A DNA stretch of 30,966 nt from Bacillota bacterium (GTDB taxonomy: Bacteria; Bacillota_C; Negativicutes; JAEYSJ01): positions 1-30,966 of the forward strand of contig JAEYSJ010000321.1 in the NCBI GenBank assembly GCA_023434855.1, read 5' to 3'. Below, piece by piece: positions 18,681 through 26,219 of the stretch (position 1 is its first letter; every line of letters begins with the position of its first letter). The notes under the pieces were generated by a model, which worked only from the letters and a program-made list of their open reading frames with translations, did no database searches and was not told where the DNA came from. A program made the translations under genes and the position numbers.

Positions 18681-18934
18681 ATTAGCCTCCATTGAAAGTT
18701 TACCCTATATGACCAAGCCCTCCCAAGATCCCCCTTTTCGCTAGGCAGAAGTATAAAATTTTTAAGAATATCAATATAGTATTTCTCAATAGATTCAGAA
18801 ATACTATTACTATCATTAATAGAAATGTCATTTGTTTGATGAGAAGTAATTTGAGAAGGATTACTATAGGTGAATGTACACCATAAGCATAGAAAAACAA
18901 TAACAACGCTATTAGAGTGTGTTTTAAAAAACAC
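18677..18934 (-). CDS. short secreted protein, translationally coupled to helD (hypothetical)
   Basis: 85 residues from GTG 18934, preceded by AAGGAAA. A signal-peptide-like start (MFFKTHSNSVVIVFLCLWCT, likely cut near TYS) is followed by a polar Ser/Asn/Ile stretch and a short helix (SIEKYYIDILKNFILLPSE). Its stop overlaps the helD ATG in the four-base ATGA arrangement typical of coupled genes, the main argument for reality. Against it: the ribosome site is very close to the start, an overlapping frame (18700-18936) is also open, and no family is recognised. The start lies in a perfect palindrome (18916-18937), which may be an operator. Confidence 0.4.
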   Translation of the reverse strand: MFFKTHSNSVVIVFLCLWCTFTYSNPSQITSHQTNDISINDSNSISESIEKYYIDILKNFILLPSEKGDLGRAWSYRVNFQWRLI

Positions 18935-18937
18935 ACT
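18916..18937. promoter_or_regulatory. perfect 10-bp palindrome at the start of the helD-linked ORF
   Basis: AGTGTGTTTT, two A, AAAACACACT. It covers the start codon region of the minus-strand ORF upstream of helD. It is a candidate operator or a short hairpin affecting translation initiation; no binding protein can be named. Confidence 0.4.
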
Positions 18938-18958
18938 TTCCTTAATATTCTTTTTAAA

Positions 18959-19065
18959 CTGTTACAAAATACCCCGATGCTAAGTGCCCAGGAAGCCGCA
19001 CAGACAGGGTATATCCGGTTTGTACGTTGGAAAGCTCAACGACAAAGAAGGGTATTTTGTAACAG
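18959..19065. repeat. 107-bp MITE-like element with perfect 16-bp terminal inverted repeats
   Basis: CTGTTACAAAATACCC at 18959-18974 is exactly repeated in inverse at 19050-19065. The 75-base interior is more GC-rich than the surrounding AT-rich DNA. No transposase is encoded and no clear target duplication is visible at the edges. This looks like a non-autonomous insertion (MITE) or a dispersed palindromic repeat. The rest of 18940-19830 holds only hairpins and one weak ORF. Confidence 0.6.
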
Positions 19066-19292
19066 CCTCTATTAACATCTATTATACGTTTTATATTTAT
19101 TATTCCTTACCTTGTATAATCCTCCTAATATTTGTAATTAATTTGCTATGATGGTAATTTTAATTCACGTCCGATAACGCTAGTTGCGTTGTGTAAAAAA
19201 ATCGCCATTCCCAACCGTGGTGGCGGTTACTACTTTGTTACGCGTTGCGCTATCATCGGTCGGTTTAGTTCAATAAGTAGTTATCAACTAAA

Positions 19293-19324
19293 AACCCACG
19301 TCCCTTTTATGTAGGACGTGGGTT
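19293..19324 (-). terminator. rho-independent terminator (minus strand)
   Basis: AACCCACGTCC pairs perfectly with GGACGTGGGTT across a 10-base loop. Read on the minus strand the stem is followed by TTTTTAG, so it would end a leftward transcript, fitting the small ORF at 19368-19574. Confidence 0.7.
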
Positions 19325-19367
19325 ATATCTGCTTATTCAAATCACCGGAATCTCCTCCCTATGTACT

Positions 19368-19574
19368 TTAAGCATTCAGAGTGACTATTTCATTGGAATC
19401 CCCTCCACTTCTGGTAAATCTTATCTTTGATATAATAGTAACATTATTAATGATGATTGTCAAATAATAATTATTATCTTTGATATTTTTTCGTCCGGTA
19501 GTACTACTTTCCGTCAACCGAAGCTCAGATACACAATTTCCCCTTTCATTTACCATATTTTCATGATATTCCAA
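19368..19574 (-). CDS. small hypothetical protein
   Basis: 68 residues from TTG, or 62 from the ATG seven codons in. The middle is rich in beta-branched residues (NNYYLTIIINNVTIISKI) and there is no signal or membrane segment. Support is indirect: a leftward terminator lies 44 bases beyond its stop. Its 3' end and the sequence after it share a direct repeat, GGAGGRGATTCC. No family recognised; the ribosome site is weak. Confidence 0.3.
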   Translation of the reverse strand: MEYHENMVNERGNCVSELRLTESSTTGRKNIKDNNYYLTIIINNVTIISKIRFTRSGGDSNEIVTLNA

Positions 19575-19654
19575 TTAAGTTGTTTTTACATTATCAACAA
19601 TTAACACATTGCATATGCTGTATTCTTGCAAGTTAGTTTATTAATATATTTTTA

Positions 19655-19712
19655 AAAAATGCCAATGCTTTGCAAAATGATAAATTGCATTTTGCAAGGC
19701 ATTGGCATTTTT
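19655..19712. terminator. 25-bp near-perfect hairpin, likely bidirectional terminator
   Basis: AAAAATGCCAATGC followed by TTTGCAAAATG pairs with its complement across an 8-base loop; the only irregularity is one T-G pair. Both outer arms end in A/T runs, so transcripts in either direction would finish in U-rich tails. It insulates the acyltransferase gene that follows from the region to its left. Confidence 0.75.
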
Positions 19713-19832
19713 GCCATAATGTTACTTTATTTCAATTATTATATTGATTAATGAAGGTAATTTACTATATTATGGAATTAATTCGGGAAAAATGTAAAAT
19801 TTCCCAATATAAAGTAGAGGAGAAGTGATTTT

Positions 19833-20993
19833 GTGAAAAATCTGGCACAGGTAGTCGAAAAACAACAAGAGGAGGCTATAATAATTGGCAAAGCAACAAC
19901 ACGTGAGGAAAGAGACGAGATTTTTCGCCTTCGGTACAGTGTTTATGCCGAGGAAATCCCTTACAATCTTGTGAATGTTGATCACAAAAATAGACTTTTA
20001 TATGATGAGTTAGACAAAAAAGCTATCATTCTCTATGCCAAGATGGGATCAAAAATTATTGGTACAGGAAGAATCAATGTTGGCAGACTATCGGATTTTC
20101 CTTCTGATTTGGTACAAACATATCGTATGGACAAGTTTAAAAAATTTTATGACGCACAGGACGAGCCTTATTTTGCGGTAGTTTCTAAAGGAATGATACT
20201 TCCGGAATACCGTAGCACCCCCGCTATGTACCAAATCATGGCGAAACTATACGACTTATATTGCGATTATGGCGTACAATTTGCATTTGTAAATTGTAAT
20301 TTTCATTTAATTCCGTTTTATGAGCATTACGGAAGTCGCCGCATTGATAAAAATATCGTAGACCCAAATATTGGCGCAATGGCAAGTCTCGTTATGTTGG
20401 TAGACGATGTCAAACATCTTCGGGCAGTAGGTTCACCTCTATTTCGTAAAGCCCGTAAAAGAGTAGGTTTAAATAATAATGTTGTTGATTGGTTTAAAAA
20501 AGAATTTTCTTTCGAAATAGAAACAGCTATTCATAGTCGGTTTACGAGCGAAGAGGAATTATGGAATATCATTTACCAGTACCTTGGTAATATGCCAAAT
20601 CAGGTCATACATTTACTTAAAGAGTTATCCACTGAAGAAGCAAAACTTTTTTTACATTCATGCAGCAGTATCGTTCATTGTCATGCAGGAGATTGTATCG
20701 CTGTAGGTGACAATGCAAGTCAGGAACTAAGTATTTTGCTTTCAGGAAAAGTTCAGTCGGCAACAGGTGAAAACATTAAGCCAGGACAGCAATTCGGCGA
20801 GAATGGTATTGACAAACGTGCAATACATTCCAAAAGCTATATAGCAACAGAAGATACAACTATATTGGTTTTATCCTACTTTTTATTTAATAATTTTCGT
20901 AGAAGACATCCTGATATTGCCCGCAAGATACTCTATAGCATGCAGAAGCAAAACTATTATTTATATACTCAGAATCACAAGATCATTGGATAA
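19833..20993 (+). CDS. FeeM/LuxI-like GNAT acyltransferase fused to a cyclic-nucleotide-binding domain
   Basis: 386 residues from GTG 19833, with AGAGGAG 10 bases upstream. Residues 18-190 form an autoinducer-synthase-like GNAT fold: ERDEIFRLRYSVYAEE at 26-41 matches the Arg-Tyr core of N-acyl amino acid synthases (FeeM) and LuxI relatives, followed by GSKIIGTGRI and a VSKGMILPEYR acceptor strand. These enzymes join an acyl chain from acyl-ACP to an amino acid or similar amine. Residues about 265-365 form a CNB jelly roll (HAGDCIAVGDN, LSGKVQ, GQQFGENG, then a helix FNNFRRRHPDIARKI). So acylation may be controlled by a nucleotide or other small ligand; this is inferred. The PRAA-type phosphate cassette is poorly conserved (GENGIDKRA), so cAMP may not be the ligand. 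It is flanked by its own terminators. Confidence 0.75.
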   Translation: MKNLAQVVEKQQEEAIIIGKATTREERDEIFRLRYSVYAEEIPYNLVNVDHKNRLLYDELDKKAIILYAKMGSKIIGTGRINVGRLSDFPSDLVQTYRMDKFKKFYDAQDEPYFAVVSKGMILPEYRSTPAMYQIMAKLYDLYCDYGVQFAFVNCNFHLIPFYEHYGSRRIDKNIVDPNIGAMASLVMLVDDVKHLRAVGSPLFRKARKRVGLNNNVVDWFKKEFSFEIETAIHSRFTSEEELWNIIYQYLGNMPNQVIHLLKELSTEEAKLFLHSCSSIVHCHAGDCIAVGDNASQELSILLSGKVQSATGENIKPGQQFGENGIDKRAIHSKSYIATEDTTILVLSYFLFNNFRRRHPDIARKILYSMQKQNYYLYTQNHKIIG

Positions 20994-21017
20994 AAAAATA
21001 TATAAACCACTGTAAGC

Positions 21018-21063
21018 AAACGAGTGGACTAGTAAAATTTATAACTAGTCCACTCGTTTTTTT
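21018..21063 (+). terminator. strong rho-independent terminator
   Basis: AAACGAGTGGACTAGT and its exact complement (16 bp) across a 10-base loop, followed by eight T. It ends the acyltransferase transcript and separates it from the kinase genes. Confidence 0.92.
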
Positions 21064-21099
21064 CAATAATTAGTAATTATTTTATATATTACCCAATGA

Positions 21100-21122
21100 T
21101 ACCAAATTTGTTATAATATAAC
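21100..21122 (+). promoter_or_regulatory. extended -10 promoter of histidine kinase 1
   Basis: TGTTATAAT at 21109-21117 is a TGn-TATAAT extended -10; the -35 is weak. ATACCAAATTTGTTATAATA is repeated with a one-T difference before kinase 2 (22729-22750), so the promoter was duplicated with the gene. Confidence 0.6.
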
Positions 21123-21155
21123 TATCGGAAACTTTTTTGAGGAGAGATAGCTAAA

Positions 21156-22526
21156 ATGAATTATTTACAGTTATCTAGTTTTGCAGCAATAACTGGTACT
21201 TTTTTCATGGAGCTGATTTATATATATCTTTATGTGCTCTATCGTGAACGTTTTATGGGGCTCTGGATTAGTAGTTGGACTGTTTTTTTTGTCAGGGTTA
21301 TTTTGTTTGATTCCGGATTAATCAACTGGAAGGAAACACCGTTAGATATTATCTTATATCAGATGATCTATATCTTATGCACTTTTCTTTTTCTTTATGG
21401 AACACATGTCTTTATCGAGCGGTCACTAACTAGGTACTGGAAGTATATTGTTTTAATAACAATAGGTTTGAGTATTATATTTTCATTTAGCCAAGTGCCT
21501 TTATCGATAAAATTAGTTCCTCCCACTTGGTTCGCTACTGTCGTACTTATTCATGCAGGTACAATTTTTATAAATATCAAAACACGTGGAATGGGAAGAT
21601 ATATTACCGGAGGGGCCTTCATTGTATGGGGAATTTTCACCGCCTTAATTCCATTATATGCTTACAATGACGAACTTCCATGGTGGATCAGCCTCATATG
21701 CGGAATTTCACGTCTTTTCATTGCTATTGGCATCATATCAGTGTATTTCGAAAAAACAAGGGCCGACTTGATTATTAATCAAGAATCTCTGCAACAAACT
21801 AACCGTGAACTTAATAATTTTTGTCATTCAGTTGCCCATGATTTAAAAGCTCCATTGCTTTTAATCAATAGGATTAGTGGACAGCTTATGCAGGGTCACT
21901 CAGATAAACTTAATAGTGTCGAACACGAATTAATTCAGCATATGCAGGAAAAATCAGTAGAAGTTATTAAAATTACCGATCATTTATTGGAGTTATGTAA
22001 AATGTCCGAAATGCCGATGAAAGTTGAACTTATTCAATTGGAGACACTATTTCGCGAAGTTTATGATGAATTGATAAAAATTCAACCAGAAAGACAGGTG
22101 GAGTTTAGAACAAAGCAGCTTCCTGTTATTTATGGCGATACTGTTATGATTAAGCTGCTGGTTCGCAATATTCTTTCAAATGCCTTAAAATTTACGCGTA
22201 ACCGGAAACAAGCAATTATTGAAGTTGATACAAAGGAAGCCGAAGATAATTATGTGATTTCTGTTAAAGACAATGGTGCAGGGTTTGATATGCGCTATTC
22301 TTCAAAACTATTCGGTGTTTTTGAAAGACTTCATTCGGATAATGAGTTTGAAGGAAGCGGAGTAGGTCTTGCTATAAGTCAAAAAATATTAAAAAGGCAT
22401 AATGGTAAAGCATGGTTGACAGGAAAGGTTGATGAAGGAGCCGTTTTCTCTTTTAGATTTCCAAAGCTTTTACCACAACATCATTCGATGTCCATGCTTG
22501 TTGCACCGGATACGATGGTCAGTTAG
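21156..22526 (+). CDS. membrane-bound sensor histidine kinase, copy 1
   Basis: 456 residues, ribosome site GAGGAGAG. Residues 1-200 hold about seven hydrophobic helices with no large extracellular loop, a 7TM-like sensor of unassigned type. There follows a short linker (TRADLIINQESLQQTNRELN), the H-box SVAHDLKAPL with phospho-acceptor His228, then N-box NILSNALKF, G1 DNGAGFD, F-box FGVFERLH and G2 GSGVGLAIS. It should autophosphorylate and pass phosphate to a response regulator; none is encoded in this window, so it is an orphan. It is paralogous to the kinase at 22814 (same length); the last 500 bases are nearly identical while the membrane half has diverged. The ligand is unknown. Confidence 0.9.
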   Translation: MNYLQLSSFAAITGTFFMELIYIYLYVLYRERFMGLWISSWTVFFVRVILFDSGLINWKETPLDIILYQMIYILCTFLFLYGTHVFIERSLTRYWKYIVLITIGLSIIFSFSQVPLSIKLVPPTWFATVVLIHAGTIFINIKTRGMGRYITGGAFIVWGIFTALIPLYAYNDELPWWISLICGISRLFIAIGIISVYFEKTRADLIINQESLQQTNRELNNFCHSVAHDLKAPLLLINRISGQLMQGHSDKLNSVEHELIQHMQEKSVEVIKITDHLLELCKMSEMPMKVELIQLETLFREVYDELIKIQPERQVEFRTKQLPVIYGDTVMIKLLVRNILSNALKFTRNRKQAIIEVDTKEAEDNYVISVKDNGAGFDMRYSSKLFGVFERLHSDNEFEGSGVGLAISQKILKRHNGKAWLTGKVDEGAVFSFRFPKLLPQHHSMSMLVAPDTMVS

Positions 22527-22582
22527 TTCAATTGAAATAAATTATGGTGTAATATGGATGAGATATGAAAGGTGGAATCCAA

Positions 22583-22635
22583 TGGTACTTTTTAATACTT
22601 ACCGCGTCTTGACGTCTGTCAAGCTGCGTCTCTGA
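22583..22635 (+). pseudogene. truncated copy of the small acidic gene
   Basis: After kinase 1 the sequence GAAAGGTGGAATCCA and start ATGGTACTTTTTAA are the same as before the intact small gene at 24234, but after six codons (MVLFNT) the sequence changes to unrelated DNA and stops after 17 codons. The following 22636-22740 region has no match to the neighbour copy and includes a perfect CTTGAC/GTCAAG hairpin at 22608-22623. Confidence 0.75.
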
Positions 22636-22728
22636 AAAGAGGCGGGCAAGGCTTACGGGACACATACCAGATTGCCGGTATTGAATTTCCCCTACTGTCT
22701 CCACAATGTTATTGCATTTCTTCTCAGA

Positions 22729-22750
22729 AATACCAAATTTTGTTATAATA
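22729..22750 (+). promoter_or_regulatory. extended -10 promoter of histidine kinase 2
   Basis: TGTTATAAT at 22741-22749 in the same ATACCAAATTT context as the promoter of kinase 1. It gives kinase 2 its own transcription start. Confidence 0.6.
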
Positions 22751-22813
22751 GAAATTATTAAAGATACACTGATTTCTAGTATATTGGGTTGAGAGAAAAG
22801 GGAAGTGATTAGT

Positions 22814-24184
22814 ATGGATTTTTTTCAGTTATCGGCATTTGGTGCAATAATAGGGACTTTATCGATAGTACTTTTATATATCTATTTATATCTTCTTTAT
22901 CACGAACGATATATGGGTATGTGGGCTATAAGCTGGACTGCCTTTTTTTCCCGAATTGTAATTTTCGATTCTGGACTCTTTCATTTTAAAGATTCAGCTT
23001 TGGGTTATTTTGCCTATCAATTATTATATATTATCTGCTGTATTCTTTTTATTTACAGTGCTCATCTCTTTATCAATAAACTTCCTAATAAATATTGGCT
23101 ATATAGTATCGCAGTAACTGCTGTTTCGAGTGCGGCATTTTCTTTAATGCAGCTACCAGCTGTCTATAAGCTTGCTCCCTCCGCATGGCTTGGCTGCAGT
23201 GTTCTTTTTTATACAGGTACAACATTTATTAATATTAAAACGCGTGGAATAGGCAAGTACATTACAGGAGGTGCCTTCTTTCTCTGGAGTATTTTAACTG
23301 CCGCAACTCCTTTTATGGCCTATAACAATGAATTAGTATGGCAGGTCAGTCTTTTTTGCGGGATATTACGTCTCTTTATTACTTCTGGTACGTTGATGGT
23401 ATATTTCGAGAAAACGCGAGCTGAATTAATAGAACATTTTGATACTCTACAACAATTAAACCGAGAACTCAACAACTTTTGTCATTCAGTATCCCATGAT
23501 TTAAAAGCTCCCTTATTATTAATTAATAAACTTACTGGATGTCTGGCACGTGGTTGCTCAGATAAACTTGATCATAATGAACACGAATTAATTCAGCATA
23601 TTCAGGAAAAGTCAACAGAAGTCATTAAAATAACTGATCATTTACTTGAACTCTGTAAAATGGCGGAAATGCCGATGAAAATAGAGATTATAAAATTGGA
23701 GACACTATTTCGCGAAGTTTATGATGAACTGATTAAACTTCAGCCAGGAAGACAGGTGGAGTTTAAAATAAAACAACTTCCAGCTATTAATGGCGATACT
23801 ATTATGATTAAGCTGCTGATTCGTAATATTCTTTCAAATGCCTTAAAATTTACGCGTAACCGGAGACAAGCAATTATTGAAGTTGATGCAAAGGAAGTCG
23901 AAGATAATTATGTGATTTCTGTTAAAGACAATGGTGCAGGGTTTGATATGCGCTATTCTTCAAAACTGTTCGGTGTTTTTGAAAGACTTCATTCTGATAA
24001 TGAGTTTGAAGGAAGTGGAGTAGGTCTTGCAATAAGTCAAAAAATATTAAAAAGGCATAATGGTAAAGCATGGTTGACAGGAAAGGTTGATGAAGGCGCC
24101 GTTTTCTCTTTTAGATTTCCTAAGCTTTTACCCCAACAACATTCTGTGTCCATGCTTGTTGCACCGGATACGGCGGTCAGTTAG
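22814..24184 (+). CDS. membrane-bound sensor histidine kinase, copy 2
   Basis: Start ATG 22814 is chosen over the GTG three codons earlier: GGGAAG lies 8 bases before it and it gives 456 residues, exactly the length of copy 1. The layout is the same: about seven N-terminal membrane helices, linker FEKTRAELIEHFDTLQQLN, H-box SVSHDLKAPL, N-box NILSNALKF, DNGAGFD, FGVFERLH, GSGVGLAIS. The membrane half differs from copy 1 at many residues (QLSAFGAIIGTLSIVLL against QLSSFAAITGTFFMELI), whereas the kinase domain differs at few. Different signals feeding one shared output is a natural reading, but is inference. It probably forms a unit with the small gene at 24234. Confidence 0.9.
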   Translation: MDFFQLSAFGAIIGTLSIVLLYIYLYLLYHERYMGMWAISWTAFFSRIVIFDSGLFHFKDSALGYFAYQLLYIICCILFIYSAHLFINKLPNKYWLYSIAVTAVSSAAFSLMQLPAVYKLAPSAWLGCSVLFYTGTTFINIKTRGIGKYITGGAFFLWSILTAATPFMAYNNELVWQVSLFCGILRLFITSGTLMVYFEKTRAELIEHFDTLQQLNRELNNFCHSVSHDLKAPLLLINKLTGCLARGCSDKLDHNEHELIQHIQEKSTEVIKITDHLLELCKMAEMPMKIEIIKLETLFREVYDELIKLQPGRQVEFKIKQLPAINGDTIMIKLLIRNILSNALKFTRNRRQAIIEVDAKEVEDNYVISVKDNGAGFDMRYSSKLFGVFERLHSDNEFEGSGVGLAISQKILKRHNGKAWLTGKVDEGAVFSFRFPKLLPQQHSVSMLVAPDTAVS

Positions 24185-24233
24185 TTCAATGAAATTAATA
24201 TAAATATGGATGAAATATGAAAGGTGGAATCCA

Positions 24234-24503
24234 ATGGTACTTTTTAACACTCAGCCAGTAATTAATATTCTGAGCGATTTGGCACGTGGTAATGAGTTGA
24301 AAGTTGAGCAAATTGAGGAAGCAATTGACGATCTGGAACGCATAAAGCCTACAATTGTTGCTGAAGATGATGAAGCTATTGATAAAGTCGATGAAATACA
24401 GGACTATCTTCAGTATTTGATGACTAGAGAAGAACTTTCGAATGAGGAAATAAAAGAAGAAATATCGGATATGGTTAATGATTTGCGTGACTGGTCGAAG
24501 TAG
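24234..24503 (+). CDS. small acidic helical protein downstream of kinase 2
   Basis: 89 residues from ATG 24234, which follows the ribosome site AAAGGTGGA; the in-frame ATG at 24210 precedes that site and is not used. The protein is strongly acidic and helix-rich (KVEQIEEAIDDLERIKPTI, EELSNEEIKEEISDMVNDL), without membrane segments or Cys. It lies 49 bases after kinase 2, and a truncated copy lies after kinase 1, so gene and kinase were duplicated together. That linkage suggests a shared role, perhaps as a kinase-associated partner; no family recognised. Confidence 0.7.
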   Translation: MVLFNTQPVINILSDLARGNELKVEQIEEAIDDLERIKPTIVAEDDEAIDKVDEIQDYLQYLMTREELSNEEIKEEISDMVNDLRDWSK

Positions 24504-24683
24504 TTATTATAGCCCTCGTTCCAATTCTTCAACATTCTTCATGTCAATCTCGTTTAGAATCTATAAGTGCCCTTTGTTTTAGAATAATTTCCTATACGTT
24601 TTGGTGCTATATACCAGTAGGCTGGCAACCGCTATGATGTTAAAATGAATTTGGTGTTGGTACATACTTTGGGGGGATTGGTC

Positions 24684-25157
24684 ATGCGAGTTTTGCTATT
24701 ATTGGTAATATTTATTTCTTTGCAGTGTTGTGTCGTTCAAGCTGCGGAAAATTCCATGGCAGTTTCTGTACCTGTGTTTACAAGGCACTTTCCTCATTCA
24801 AGTCCCGATTTGAATGAACATAATCGTGGTTTTGGGTTGGAGTATACATTACGAAAAGATGTTGCCGTAACGACTGGATTGTTTAATAACAGCTTGCGAA
24901 AAGATACCTTTTATGTAGGCGTTCAATATACACCTTATCGTGTATTGGGGCTGCATACCGGCGTTGTCGTAGGTCTTGATTTAAATGGAGGTTATAATTC
25001 TGTTAATCCATTCAAGCCTGTAATTGGAGCTTTGCATTTTACTACAGGCAATGAGTCTCCGATTGGCTTCAATATCGATGTACTGCCAGGTGGAGGGTGG
25101 AATAGTAATGGAGATGTTTACGGAGCGGCAGCTTTTTCCATGAAGTATTCGTTCTGA
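24684..25157 (+). CDS. predicted small outer-membrane beta-barrel protein
   Basis: 157 residues from ATG 24684 (GGGGGG ribosome site); the upstream ATG 24645 has none and would bury the signal peptide. Residues 1-20 are a typical signal peptide (MRVLLLLVIFISLQ, cut after VQA). The mature part alternates polar and hydrophobic residues with Gly/Tyr (GFGLEYTLRKDVAVTTGLF, FYVGVQYTPYRVLG) and ends in ...FSMKYSF, an aromatic terminus typical of proteins inserted by BamA. It resembles small N-x-G-x-G-L-E-Y barrel proteins sometimes found in Gram-negatives and their phages; the function is unknown. A stand-alone gene ending at a terminator. Confidence 0.65.
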   Translation: MRVLLLLVIFISLQCCVVQAAENSMAVSVPVFTRHFPHSSPDLNEHNRGFGLEYTLRKDVAVTTGLFNNSLRKDTFYVGVQYTPYRVLGLHTGVVVGLDLNGGYNSVNPFKPVIGALHFTTGNESPIGFNIDVLPGGGWNSNGDVYGAAAFSMKYSF

Positions 25158-25219
25158 TAATTGTCGCAAGTTCAGTATTGGAGTTGTTAATCTCATAAAT
25201 TCTTTATAAAAATAACAAT

Positions 25220-25237
25220 ACCCGGCAATAGCCGGGT
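25220..25237. terminator. terminator between convergent genes
   Basis: ACCCGGC-AATA-GCCGGGT. The minus-strand side is followed by a T-rich stretch, so it suits the leftward membrane-protein operon and probably also the outer-membrane gene. Confidence 0.75.
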
Positions 25238-25259
25238 TTGGTAACTCTTCTTTCGTATT

Positions 25260-26204
25260 CTATTTAGTATGTGTGTTAGTAGCAATACCTTCTCTTAACA
25301 AATAATCCGTAACAACCACCGCAATATAGCTTCCGAATATATTTAACAACGTTATAATCAGAAACCAGCCATTTTTTACAGTTATTATACCTGCTATTTT
25401 AATCAAGACATATTGAATAATAAATAAAAAAACAAAAATGACCCCTTTCCACCTCCACTTAATTATCAAGCCATGAATAATCATCGCTATTATAATCCAA
25501 ATTGAATCGTAGAGAATTATATAAAAGGCTTGGTTTCTAGCAAATTCCTCAAAAACAAATTTATTAATAACTTCTAGCGAAAAAAAATATTTAAAGACAA
25601 TTACAAGTGAAAATAGGGCTCTTGCCCCCAGATGCAGTGTTAAATAGTATAGAATAGGGTGGGGGTAATTAAGCAAGCGGTGATACCATTTATTGGCGAG
25701 CAATAATGATATAATAAATAGTACGAATGTATACCATGATTTATACCAAAAATGCCGGTAAATGCCTAATTTTACATATAAGACGTCTATTAAAAAATAG
25801 ATTCCCGCAATAGCAAAATTCCATAGTATCGGTATTCTATATAAAATAGCCAACATAACAGTGGATGCAACCGAAACTTGCGAAAAGTAGTTGCCGATAA
25901 CTGAATCAAGGAATGTATCATAAAATATTTTGGGATAGTATCTATAGGCATTAAATGTGACTAGAAGAAGGAATTCCGCGTGAAATGTTGTACCTAACAC
26001 TGCTAAACCAAATCCAATGTCAAATTTACGATTGTTGGATTTATATAGTATAAACACAATTGAAATAATGCTTATTATGACTAGCAATATATACCATATT
26101 GTATTACTCCAAAATGCAGTCGGCAAGCGCATCCCTCCGACGCCAAATTTTTCCATTAACAAACTTGATACAGAGTTTCTGTAAGGCCGGATTGTTTTAT
26201 ACAT
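25260..26204 (-). CDS. multi-pass membrane protein, unknown function
   Basis: 314 residues with about eight to nine hydrophobic helices, rich in Ile, Phe, Tyr and Trp, ending in a short cytosolic tail (TDYLLREGIATNTHTK). The repeated pattern of His and Trp near membrane borders (HFWYKSWYTFVLF, KWYHRLLNYPHP) recalls CBO0543-type proteins, but I cannot assign the family. It starts 15 bases after the stop of the next gene upstream on the same strand, so the two probably form an operon. ATG 26204 lacks a good ribosome site; Met17 (MEKFGVGG) is an alternative. Confidence 0.6.
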   Translation of the reverse strand: MYKTIRPYRNSVSSLLMEKFGVGGMRLPTAFWSNTIWYILLVIISIISIVFILYKSNNRKFDIGFGLAVLGTTFHAEFLLLVTFNAYRYYPKIFYDTFLDSVIGNYFSQVSVASTVMLAILYRIPILWNFAIAGIYFLIDVLYVKLGIYRHFWYKSWYTFVLFIISLLLANKWYHRLLNYPHPILYYLTLHLGARALFSLVIVFKYFFSLEVINKFVFEEFARNQAFYIILYDSIWIIIAMIIHGLIIKWRWKGVIFVFLFIIQYVLIKIAGIITVKNGWFLIITLLNIFGSYIAVVVTDYLLREGIATNTHTK

Positions 26205-26219
26205 TGCTTGTAAGAGTTG

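Noticed and set aside
24504..24644. Minus-strand tail reading ILNEIDMKNVEELERGL before a stop
   Set aside because: Only 17 codons between stops; possibly a gene remnant, but too short to support.
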